Origin: Methanobrevibacter sp.
Lineage (GTDB): Archaea; Methanobacteriota; Methanobacteria; Methanobacteriales; Methanobacteriaceae
Reading direction: 5' to 3'
Length of the DNA: 52,159 nucleotides
Assembly (NCBI RefSeq): GCF_030539875.1
Contig: NZ_JAUNXI010000014.1
Coordinates: 1-52,159, forward strand
Below are positions 44,754 to 52,159 of this stretch, piece after piece (the first letter of the stretch is position 1; each line of letters starts with the position of its first letter). The position numbers were made by a program, and so were the translations under genes. The notes under the pieces were generated by a model that worked only from the letters and a program-made list of their open reading frames with translations, was not told the origin of the DNA and did not search any database.

Positions 44754-45671
44754 ATGCAGTGTAGTAAATGCGGTAATCCGAAAGTTATTATTAAAAAAGA
44801 ACAATCCGGTCAGCTATTATGTAAAGATTGTTTTATTGAATCAATTGAAAAAAAAGCCATCAAAACAATTAGAAAAGAAAAATTGTTGGATAAGGGAGAT
44901 AAAGTCTTAGTGGCCCTTTCCGGAGGCAAGGATAGTGTAACGGCACTTGAGATATTAAATTCGTTTCGCATGATGAACATCATAGACCTCTGTGCCGTAA
45001 CCATTGACGAAGGAATTGATAATTACAGACAGGAAGGTATTGACATCGCCATCAGACATGCTGAAAGATTAAATATTGAACATAAGGTAGTTTCACTAAA
45101 AGAGGAATTTGGAATAACTCTTGATGAAATAATGCAAAAAGAAAATCATAAGGGATCCTGCACTTACTGCGGAGTGTTTAGAAGAACTCTCATCAATAAG
45201 GCGGCTCGTGAAATGGGTGCAACAAAAATAGTCACCGGACATAACCTGGATGATGAAGTTCAGGGAATCATAATGAACTATCTTGAAGGCAATGTCAATA
45301 ATTTAACCAAATTAGGTGCAAAAACAGAATCTAAAGCAAAAGAATTCACTGTTAAAATAAAACCTCTGCGCGAAATACCTGAACGCGAAATAGGATTATA
45401 TGTTGTTGCAAAAGAATTGGAAGTTCACTTTGACAGCTGTCCTTATGCAATGCAATCATTCAGGGGAGAGGTTTCTGAAGTTATAAACCAATTGGCAGAA
45501 AATCACCCTACAATTAAATATTCTACACTTAGAGGATATGATAAAATCAAAAACATATTAAAAGATGAATTTTCAAAGGAATTTAATCATGGAAGATGCG
45601 CGAGATGTGGTGAACCTTCATCTAATGAATTATGTAAGGCATGTTCATTTTTAGAAGAATTAGGTTTGTGA
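44754..45671 (+). CDS. TtuA/Ncs6-family tRNA thiolation enzyme
   Basis: A 305-residue PP-loop ATPase of the TtuA/Ncs6 group, which puts sulfur on tRNA uridines. An N-terminal zinc finger (CSKCGNPK, then CKDC), the PP-loop [16 protein letters not shown] near residue 55, the catalytic CTYCGVFRR, the [10 protein letters not shown] motif, and a C-terminal zinc finger ([16 protein letters not shown]) are all present. A ubiquitin-like carrier gene follows within six bases, as expected for sulfur donation. Whether U54 (TtuA) or wobble U34 (Ncs6) is the target is not clear. Confidence 0.9.
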   Translation: MQCSKCGNPKVIIKKEQSGQLLCKDCFIESIEKKAIKTIRKEKLLDKGDKVLVALSGGKDSVTALEILNSFRMMNIIDLCAVTIDEGIDNYRQEGIDIAIRHAERLNIEHKVVSLKEEFGITLDEIMQKENHKGSCTYCGVFRRTLINKAAREMGATKIVTGHNLDDEVQGIIMNYLEGNVNNLTKLGAKTESKAKEFTVKIKPLREIPEREIGLYVVAKELEVHFDSCPYAMQSFRGEVSEVINQLAENHPTIKYSTLRGYDKIKNILKDEFSKEFNHGRCARCGEPSSNELCKACSFLEELGL

Positions 45672-45676
45672 TATAA

Positions 45677-45877
45677 ATGCAATTTACGTTAAAATACAAA
45701 TCCATCAACGAAAAAAGAGAATTACCTGAAAATTACACAATTAAAGATTTGCTTAATGAACTGGAATTATCTGCTCAAACTGTCGTATCAAAACAAAACG
45801 GCGAACTTGTAATCGAAGAAACCGTAATTGAAGATGGTGATGAAATTCAATTAGTTCAAATAATTTACGGAGGGTAA
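45677..45877 (+). CDS. Ubiquitin-like sulfur-carrier protein (MoaD/ThiS/SAMP type)
   Basis: A 66-residue beta-grasp protein ending in IIYGG, the Gly-Gly tail needed for thiocarboxylation. Also visible: TIKDLLNELELSAQTVVSKQNGE and VIEDGDEIQLVQ. It lies between the thiolation enzyme and DUF89. It is likely to supply sulfur for tRNA thiolation and may also act as a protein modifier. An activating E1-like enzyme is not adjacent. Confidence 0.9.
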   Translation: MQFTLKYKSINEKRELPENYTIKDLLNELELSAQTVVSKQNGELVIEETVIEDGDEIQLVQIIYGG

Positions 45878-45879
45878 TT

Positions 45880-46743
45880 TTGAAAATTAGTTACGAGTGC
45901 GGCCCATGTTTTTTAAGGCAGGCAAGAGAAGCTTTGGATTTATCAACTGATGATGAAACTCTTAAAATGGAAGTTATGGAAGAAATTTTCAAATATTTAG
46001 GCGAAAATTTTAAATCAGGAGCTAATTCAAATAGCACCGGTTCTACAATCCATAAATTAATCAAACAAAAAACATGCTGCAGTGATCCTTATTATAAAGA
46101 AAAACTTGAAGGCAACAAAATAGCCCTTAAATATCTGCCGGAAGTTAATAAAATTTTAAATGAAAACGATAGTTTGGAAAATCACGTTAAAATAGCCATT
46201 CTCGGCAATATTTTAGACTTCGGAGCATTCACATTAGATGATGATGTTGAAAGCGTAATTAAAAGCTCACTTAAAAAAGATCTGGCAATTAAAGACATTG
46301 AAGAATTTGAAAACTCACTAAAAACTCATGATAAGGTCTTATATTTGGTGGATAATACTGGAGAGATAGTATTTGACAAATTGCTTTTAGCCAAGATTAA
46401 AGAATATGGTCTGGATATTACAATTGCTGTTAAATCGGAACCTATCCTAAATGATGCTTGCAGGGCAGATGCGCTGGATGTTGGGCTTGATGAATTTGGC
46501 AGAATTGTTGATATTGGTGCAGGAACTGTCGGATATGTGGATAGTGAAATTTCAGACGAGTTTAGAGAAATTTTTGACAGTCATGAATTTGTAATTTCAA
46601 AGGGCATGGGAAATTATGAAGGATTAACCGAAATAGACATATCAAAAAAAGAAGTTTACTTTTTATTATGTGTAAAATGCAATACAATTTCAAGAGATAT
46701 TGGCGCGAACTTGCATGACATGCTTCTTTTTAAAAACAAGTAG
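45880..46743 (+). CDS. DUF89 (ARMT1-like) damage-control phosphatase
   Basis: A 287-residue protein of the DUF89 family, metal-dependent phosphatases proposed to clear harmful phosphometabolites. CGPCFLRQAREAL at the start is the short archaeal type, followed by DNTGEIVFDKLLLAKI and KGMGNYEGL, conserved near the active site. The start is TTG 45880, after GGAGGGTAATT. It is three bases after the ubiquitin-like gene, so the series from moxR to the dehydrogenase-like gene is likely one operon. Confidence 0.88.
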   Translation: MKISYECGPCFLRQAREALDLSTDDETLKMEVMEEIFKYLGENFKSGANSNSTGSTIHKLIKQKTCCSDPYYKEKLEGNKIALKYLPEVNKILNENDSLENHVKIAILGNILDFGAFTLDDDVESVIKSSLKKDLAIKDIEEFENSLKTHDKVLYLVDNTGEIVFDKLLLAKIKEYGLDITIAVKSEPILNDACRADALDVGLDEFGRIVDIGAGTVGYVDSEISDEFREIFDSHEFVISKGMGNYEGLTEIDISKKEVYFLLCVKCNTISRDIGANLHDMLLFKNK

Positions 46744-46747
46744 TGAT

Positions 46748-47494
46748 ATGATGATAATCGGATTGATAGGATTTGGAAAAGTTTCTCAAAACATTGTAGA
46801 CTTGATTAAATCAGATGACATAGAATTTATAACCTCTCTTGAAAACAGGTCTTCCAAAACGACTGAAGCAATTGAAAAACGCAAAATCAAAGCTTTGGAT
46901 ACATTCAAGGAAGTTGCTGCTGCATCAGATATTTTAATTTCGGCCAATTCTCCAAAAAATGCACTTGAAGTTGCAAAAAGTTACGGAAAATATTGCAACG
47001 GAATTTATTTGGATTTGAATAATATTTCTCCTGAAACCACGTTTAAAATAAATGAATATGTTGGAGATTTGGTTGATGGAGCCATAATTGGAAAAATTGA
47101 TTCTGATAATCCCACAATATACCTTTCAGGTAAAAAATCCGGTGAATTATTATTTTTAGATGAGTTTGTCAATACATTTAAAATCAGTGATGAAATTGGG
47201 GATGCAGCTATCCTAAAATTACTTAGAAGCACCTATACAAAAACATTATCTGCTCTTTTAATCGAATCTGTTGAAGTTGCAAAAGAATATGATTTGGAAA
47301 ATGAATTCTTTGAGGTTTTATCATTAACGGAAGGTGAAAATTTTAGAGAAAAATCAATTTCACGAATCAATAACACTTTGTCCAATTCTAAAAGAAAATC
47401 CGAAGAACTTGATGAGATTATAAATTACTTCATCAAAAACGACCTGGTCATGGTTAAAGCGGCACTGGAAAAACTCAGCCGATTTCAACCTTAA
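46748..47494 (+). CDS. NAD(P)-binding dehydrogenase-like protein (DUF1932-like)
   Basis: A 249-residue protein. The N-terminal Rossmann loop IGLIGFGKVSQNIVDLI suits NAD(P) binding. LISANSPKNALEV is mid-domain, and the helical C-terminal domain has AAILKLLRSTYTKTLSALLIE with the catalytic-region Lys typical of beta-hydroxyacid dehydrogenases. The C-terminal half resembles DUF1932. Substrate is unknown. AGTGAT precedes ATG 46748; a longer frame to 46700 overlaps DUF89. Its last 20 bases overlap the convergent nucleotidyltransferase gene. Confidence 0.72.
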   Translation: MMIIGLIGFGKVSQNIVDLIKSDDIEFITSLENRSSKTTEAIEKRKIKALDTFKEVAAASDILISANSPKNALEVAKSYGKYCNGIYLDLNNISPETTFKINEYVGDLVDGAIIGKIDSDNPTIYLSGKKSGELLFLDEFVNTFKISDEIGDAAILKLLRSTYTKTLSALLIESVEVAKEYDLENEFFEVLSLTEGENFREKSISRINNTLSNSKRKSEELDEIINYFIKNDLVMVKAALEKLSRFQP

Positions 47495-48734
47495 CCTTAA
47501 ATCCTTTTTTAGCTTTTGTTATGCTTCCCTTAACAGGAATAAAATGGGAGTCCATAATGTATCTTAAATAAGTAACTTCATTTGCAGGAAGTCTTAAGTT
47601 TGTTTTGATTTTTTTGCCTTCGCTTTTAAACTGAACTGAAAGTCTGCCGTTTTTATCTACATACAAGTCAGTTTTCAGACCTTCTTTAGTAATCTTTGTT
47701 TCAAATTTAGTTAGATTCAGCCCAGCATCCACAGTTAATGGAGCATCAACTTCAATCATTTCACTTCTGAATTTGTCATTGGCTTTGCGAGCATCTAAGG
47801 TGCTGTTTGCTACATACCATGCTCTGTCAATAACCCTCTGGACTTTTTGATTGTCGGGAATAACTTCCTGGGATTCATAACTTCTAATTAAATTCATCAC
47901 TTCCTCTTTGGTAACATTCATCTCAAGAGCGCTGACTGCTAATCTGGTCATTACTGGACCATACTCAGACCTTCTAAAAACTGCCCAAATAGATTCGGGA
48001 TTTCTGTAAACTCTTCTTTTAATAATTTCATTTATAGTATTTCCATTAAGGTAAGCTATTTTTTCAAGATTGCCTCTTGAATAAGTGTTCATTCTTTTAT
48101 AAATCTCATCCCAGTTTCTATCGCCCGGAACTCTGCCTGCATCTATTTCCCGCTGAAGAATTTCAACAGTGGCTTTTGGAAGTAATTTTTTAACGTCGTC
48201 GGTTATATTCATGTCGTTGCCGATTATTGATTGCCTAATCAGTCTGCCGGAATATTTTTCTTTATTAAGCTCTTTTACTACATGGAATTTAAGTTTGGCT
48301 CCAAGAAACTGGTTTATTGCATACCATCTTATTTCATTCCTATTTGTATATCCTTTCGGCATTCCGACAAAGTTTCCCTGAGCAATGAACTTTTTGGATT
48401 TGGATTTGATTTCATCAAGTGAAATGCTTGCAGATGTAATATAATCAGTCACCCCATCATCAATCATTTGCTTAAGTCTAATGGGCACACTATAGGATAA
48501 GACCAATCTGTGATGGATTCCTTCAAATGATTTAACTTCATCAGCACCTAAAGCTAATGCCATTTCACGACGCGCATCAAAATTAACGAAAAAAGGAGCA
48601 TGGTTTGCACTAAAACCCTTATTTAAATAAACAACAACTTTTTTATTTTCCCTATCAGCTATTTTTCTGGCTTCTCTAATCAACTTTTCATGCCCTTTAT
48701 GAATAGGGTCAAAATCCGCACTTATTCCAATCAA
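47475..48734 (-). CDS. Nucleotidyltransferase-family protein, TmcAL-like
   Basis: A protein of about 419 residues whose N-terminal half is a HIGH-motif nucleotidyltransferase fold: GISADFDPIHKGHEKLI at the start and TSASISLDEIKSKSKKF later. The C-terminal half has helical and beta parts I do not recognise. The shape resembles tRNA(Met) cytidine acetate ligase relatives and other unusual adenylyltransferases. The frame opens at 48746, but GGTG then six bases to TTG 48734 marks the likely start. The C-terminal part overlaps the convergent gene by 20 bases. The substrate is unknown. Confidence 0.65.
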   Translation of the reverse strand: MIGISADFDPIHKGHEKLIREARKIADRENKKVVVYLNKGFSANHAPFFVNFDARREMALALGADEVKSFEGIHHRLVLSYSVPIRLKQMIDDGVTDYITSASISLDEIKSKSKKFIAQGNFVGMPKGYTNRNEIRWYAINQFLGAKLKFHVVKELNKEKYSGRLIRQSIIGNDMNITDDVKKLLPKATVEILQREIDAGRVPGDRNWDEIYKRMNTYSRGNLEKIAYLNGNTINEIIKRRVYRNPESIWAVFRRSEYGPVMTRLAVSALEMNVTKEEVMNLIRSYESQEVIPDNQKVQRVIDRAWYVANSTLDARKANDKFRSEMIEVDAPLTVDAGLNLTKFETKITKEGLKTDLYVDKNGRLSVQFKSEGKKIKTNLRLPANEVTYLRYIMDSHFIPVKGSITKAKKGFKVKVEIG

Positions 48735-48767
48735 TATAAACACCAAAAAAAAGAAATTCAGGATAGA

Positions 48768-49250
48768 TTATCTATCCATTAACTTTAATATACCGCTTAT
48801 CACTAACCATATTCCAATTAATGAACCAAGAATAATTGGGTCTGCAAGATAAGTTCCAATAATTATATACAATACACCAAGCACAATTCCGGATATTCCA
48901 ATATAAAATCCATATCTGGTATCGCGATTATTAATTAATGAAGCAACTGCAACAATAATTAACATTATTCCTGCAAGATAAAGGGTGATTTCAGTTAAAA
49001 ACCCAAGTGTTGCAGGATTGAATATCAAACAGATACTTAATAACAATAGCAAAATTCCTAAAAACAAATCAAGTATTGCTCCACTGGTCTTATAGTCTAT
49101 TATTGTCACTCCCACAACAAGCAAATAAATAGACATTAATAATACAGATAAACCAATTAATGAACTAACTCCAATAATTCCAATCACCGGAAAAATAATG
49201 ATTATTAATCCTAGAATTATGGATAGTAAACTAATAAATTTAGTTTTCAT
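48768..49250 (-). CDS. HdeD/DUF308-like membrane protein
   Basis: A 160-residue protein with six hydrophobic helices in pairs, with IIFPVIGIIGVSSLIGLSVLLMSIYLLVVG-type repeats. This internal repeat of small hydrophobic residues fits the DUF308/HdeD family. Function is unknown. AGGAGGAAATT before ATG 49250 is strong. It is 33 bases upstream of the nucleotidyltransferase start, in the same direction. Confidence 0.75.
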   Translation of the reverse strand: MKTKFISLLSIILGLIIIIFPVIGIIGVSSLIGLSVLLMSIYLLVVGVTIIDYKTSGAILDLFLGILLLLLSICLIFNPATLGFLTEITLYLAGIMLIIVAVASLINNRDTRYGFYIGISGIVLGVLYIIIGTYLADPIILGSLIGIWLVISGILKLMDR

Positions 49251-49289
49251 AATTTCCTCCTACTAATAAATTAATATCTTTATATTATA

Positions 49290-50375
49290 TTAATATAATG
49301 GGATATGCTTAATCTCAACAGTTGAGCTGTTCATATCGGAATTGCTGATTTCGGCTAACCACTCATTTTTGCATTCGCAGTCATATTCAATTTTGCTTTG
49401 AGTTAAATTGTTAGCTATTATTATATGTTTTAAATCCTTGTTGCATTTTTTACAGTTGTATGGGCCGCGCCTTGATCCAAATCCTGAGGTGTCTAAAAGT
49501 GCAGGTATGTTTAATTCATCACGAACAGTGTTTATAATTTCAATACATGACCAAATCCATGGGGGCTGATAAGCTCCTTTTCTCCAGAATCTTTCAATTA
49601 CAGTTCCTCCATGTATTGTTGCAGGGCAAAATGAAAGCCTGTCCACATTAATGGAATCGCAATATCTTGCAGTTTCAACCGCTTCGGATATTGCCTGTTT
49701 TTCAGATACAAGAATGGGCTTTACAAAGATATACGCTTTTGTCTTTAAATTGTATCCTTTGGAATCCCTTAGATTTTGCATTAATTTTACGGCATTTTCA
49801 AAATCGCTACGGGTAAACCCTTTATTTATTTTTTTAAGTCGAGTGTAATCATTTGATGTTTCAAGACCGATACTCACCTCAAATAATGTGTCTTCGATTA
49901 TTTCAAATATTTCATCCAGATATTCCTCTTTTACATATTCTGGTCTTGACTCAACAATAATCTCTCTTACATTGCCTAATTTCATTAATGTGTGAAGTAT
50001 TTCATCACGGGCATCTTTTGGAAGTTCATGGGGGTTTAAAAAACTTCCGGAAGCAAATAACTTAACGGAAATTTTTTCTTCGCTGTCAATCGGATGTCTT
50101 GATAAATGTTCGCGGAATATTCTGAGAATAGTTTCAGTGTCAATTGGTTCTAATGTGCAATCTGAAACATAACTGCACATTGTGCATCCTCCACTGTCTC
50201 CAAGTGCCCATGAACATCCTGGTGTGGGTAATATTATAAATAAGGTTTTTGAAACTCCGTCATAAGTTAAATCATCATTATACCAACTTGCTCCAACCTG
50301 TTCTGGAGTTTTCGGATCTTTTCGTTCAAATGCTTTTAATCTAATTTCTTTTGTTAAATTTTCAATTTCCATCAT
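49290..50375 (-). CDS. RaSEA, archaeosine synthase radical SAM subunit
   Basis: An Elp3-like radical SAM protein of about 361 residues. The cluster cysteines are in CSWALGDSGGCTMC, CX9CX2C spacing, unusual for radical SAM enzymes and typical of this family. Other parts are VESRPEYV, SIGLETSND and the later zinc-like CKKCNKDL with CEC near the end. RaSEA works with ArcS to form archaeosine at G15 of archaeal tRNA. AGGTATT before ATG 50375 is preferred over ATG 50390. arcS is not in the window. Confidence 0.88.
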   Translation of the reverse strand: MMEIENLTKEIRLKAFERKDPKTPEQVGASWYNDDLTYDGVSKTLFIILPTPGCSWALGDSGGCTMCSYVSDCTLEPIDTETILRIFREHLSRHPIDSEEKISVKLFASGSFLNPHELPKDARDEILHTLMKLGNVREIIVESRPEYVKEEYLDEIFEIIEDTLFEVSIGLETSNDYTRLKKINKGFTRSDFENAVKLMQNLRDSKGYNLKTKAYIFVKPILVSEKQAISEAVETARYCDSINVDRLSFCPATIHGGTVIERFWRKGAYQPPWIWSCIEIINTVRDELNIPALLDTSGFGSRRGPYNCKKCNKDLKHIIIANNLTQSKIEYDCECKNEWLAEISNSDMNSSTVEIKHIPLY

Positions 50376-50513
50376 AATACCTGCAATCATGTTACTGTAA
50401 TTATTATATTATATGGTGTTTTATATAATTAAAAATTTGTTGTTAAAAGAAGTCTGGTAATAAGTTGTGCATATGGCGGTTAAAAAAATAAAAAAGAGAA
50501 AAAGTAATCAAGT

Positions 50514-51476
<963 letters not shown>

Positions 51477-51501
51477 TTATCACCGATTATAGTTATGGTT
51501 T

Positions 51502-51513
51502 GTAATATATAAA
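51502..51513 (-). promoter_or_regulatory. TATA box of mer
   Basis: TAATATATAAAG (plus strand) reads CTTTATATATTA on the minus strand and ends about 29 bases before the mer ATG. The leader is therefore short, just long enough for the GGTGA ribosome site. Confidence 0.55.
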
Positions 51514-51586
51514 GTAATTTTTATTTGAATTAGATAGAAAACTTTATATACAAATACATTGTTTTTCATTTGGGGATTATATTAAA

Positions 51587-51643
51587 ATGACTTATATTAA
51601 AAAATTTATTTTTTCTATTATTTTATTATTGGATTTCAGTTGA
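51587..51643 (+). other. Possible 18-codon micro-ORF or signal-peptide remnant
   Basis: ATG 51587 opens TYIKKFIFSIILLLDFS, which has a basic then hydrophobic profile like a signal peptide, ending at TGA 51641. GGGGAT lies nine bases before it and TTTATATAC (51543-51551) could be its TATA box. It may be a fragment of a lost surface-protein gene. Translation is unproven. Confidence 0.3.
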
Positions 51644-52114
51644 TAATAATTTACAATAAATTATTTTTTTAATTTATTTTGTTATTGTATTTTATCTAAT
51701 ATGGGGAGTTTATTATTCTTATTTTTTTATAATTCCTACTTTTATAAATTATTTCTAATTTAAAATTATTTTTGCAATATTTTTTAATTGATTTTGTTTA
51801 TATAATTTCTCCCTATATTAGATGTGCTATGTGTTTTATGGCGATGACCTAAGTATTATTGTATGGAACAATTTCTACTATGATGGTTGCATTCCGCATG
51901 TAGCTATAAATTATCATATTTATTGTATTAATTTAATTATTAATCTCTTGAATATGCTTCGTGAGTACCTGAGTTTTTCGGGTATGATGTAAGTTTTGTA
52001 GATGTGGTGAAATTTGATTATAGAAACTTTTTTATCAAATTTTGTGTATTAATACTCGTCTATAATTTTTTTATGTGTACTTCAAATTTACAATAGTACT
52101 CTGTTATGTGTTCA
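51644..52114 (+). promoter_or_regulatory. 16S rRNA upstream and leader region
   Basis: No gene is seen. TTTATATAA at 51797-51805 is the best TATA box, giving a leader of about 285 bases. Within it is a hairpin, TACCTGA (51967-51973) with TCGGGTA (51979-51985), one G-T pair. The palindrome GTATTAATAC is at 52046-52055. The processing stem around 16S cannot be drawn because the gene is cut by the window. Confidence 0.5.
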
Positions 52115-52159
52115 ATTCTGTTTGATCCTGGCAGATGCTACTGCTATTGGGATTCGATT
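52115..52159 (+). rRNA. 16S ribosomal RNA, 5' end only
   Basis: From 52115 the sequence ATTCTGTTTGATCCTGGCAG continues to CTGCTATTGGGATTCGATT at the window edge. This is the archaeal 16S 5' end in the Methanobrevibacter form (other archaea have ATTCCGGTTGATCC). Only 45 bases are present; the rest of the rRNA operon is beyond the window. Confidence 0.96.

Noticed and set aside
52046-52055. GTATTAATAC near 16S rRNA as a regulatory site
   Set aside because: It is a short AT-rich palindrome inside the rRNA leader; sequence and spacing differ from the AGTAWTACT elements.

Overview
The window is an AT-rich archaeal chromosome segment, almost certainly from a Methanobrevibacter-type member of the Methanobacteriales. 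The evidence is [Fe]-hydrogenase (hmd) with its full hcg cofactor set, mer, the methanofuran kinase mfnE, a porCDABEF operon, archaeal translation and tRNA-modification genes, TATA-box promoters, tRNA genes without encoded CCA, and the first 45 bases of a 16S rRNA gene at the right edge with the Methanobrevibacter-like 5' end.

Layout. 1-5.3 kb: a DUF3781 gene, an ABC-transporter remnant, an archaetidylinositol phosphate synthase/DUF357 pair, Sua5, RadB, and an aminotransferase/Fe-S/DGC-like cluster. 5.4-7.1 kb: ABCE1/Rli1. 7.2-9.4 kb: a frameshifted Ser-rich surface-protein gene, an orphan CbiM and its small membrane partner. 9.5-11.1 kb: pth2, mfnE, a zinc ribbon and aEF1B. 11.1-12.8 kb: a decayed transposase, then a 32-residue Cys-rich microprotein behind iron-box-like palindromes. 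12.9-18.2 kb: a Tad-like ATPase and platform protein, a methyltransferase, a TctA-like permease and a secreted protein. 18.3-21.2 kb: feoB, feoA and a zinc ribbon behind the same palindromes. 21.2-24.2 kb: a complete cbiMNQO nickel/cobalt ECF transporter. 24.2-26.4 kb: a polysaccharide polymerase-like protein, DUF4330 and a ferredoxin. 26.6-26.8 kb: tRNA-Leu(TAA) and tRNA-Thr(GGT). 26.8-34.0 kb: hcgFEDCBA, hmd and the divergent hcgG. 34-36.7 kb: a membrane protein, a PhoU-like regulator and a fumarase alpha subunit. 36.7-40.3 kb: the pyruvate:ferredoxin oxidoreductase operon. 40.6-50.4 kb: a DHPS-like protein, a Ser-rich membrane protein, MoxR/VWA, TtuA-like plus ubiquitin-like sulfur carrier, DUF89, a dehydrogenase-like protein, a nucleotidyltransferase, an HdeD-like protein and RaSEA. 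50.5-51.5 kb: mer. The rest is an rRNA leader and the start of 16S rRNA.

How it fits together. Two candidate metal regulons are visible as short palindromes. One is a TTAGG-N4-CCTAA element (DtxR-family type) at feoB, feoA (diverged) and the Cys-rich microprotein. The other is an AGTAWTACT element that flanks the TATA box of the Ni/Co transporter operon, occurs three times between hmd and hcgG, and occurs once at the Tad-like operon. Because Hmd is the nickel-free hydrogenase that methanogens favour when nickel is short, the second element is a plausible nickel-responsive operator. These regulatory links and the microprotein are the most novel content; most other genes are core methanogen functions.
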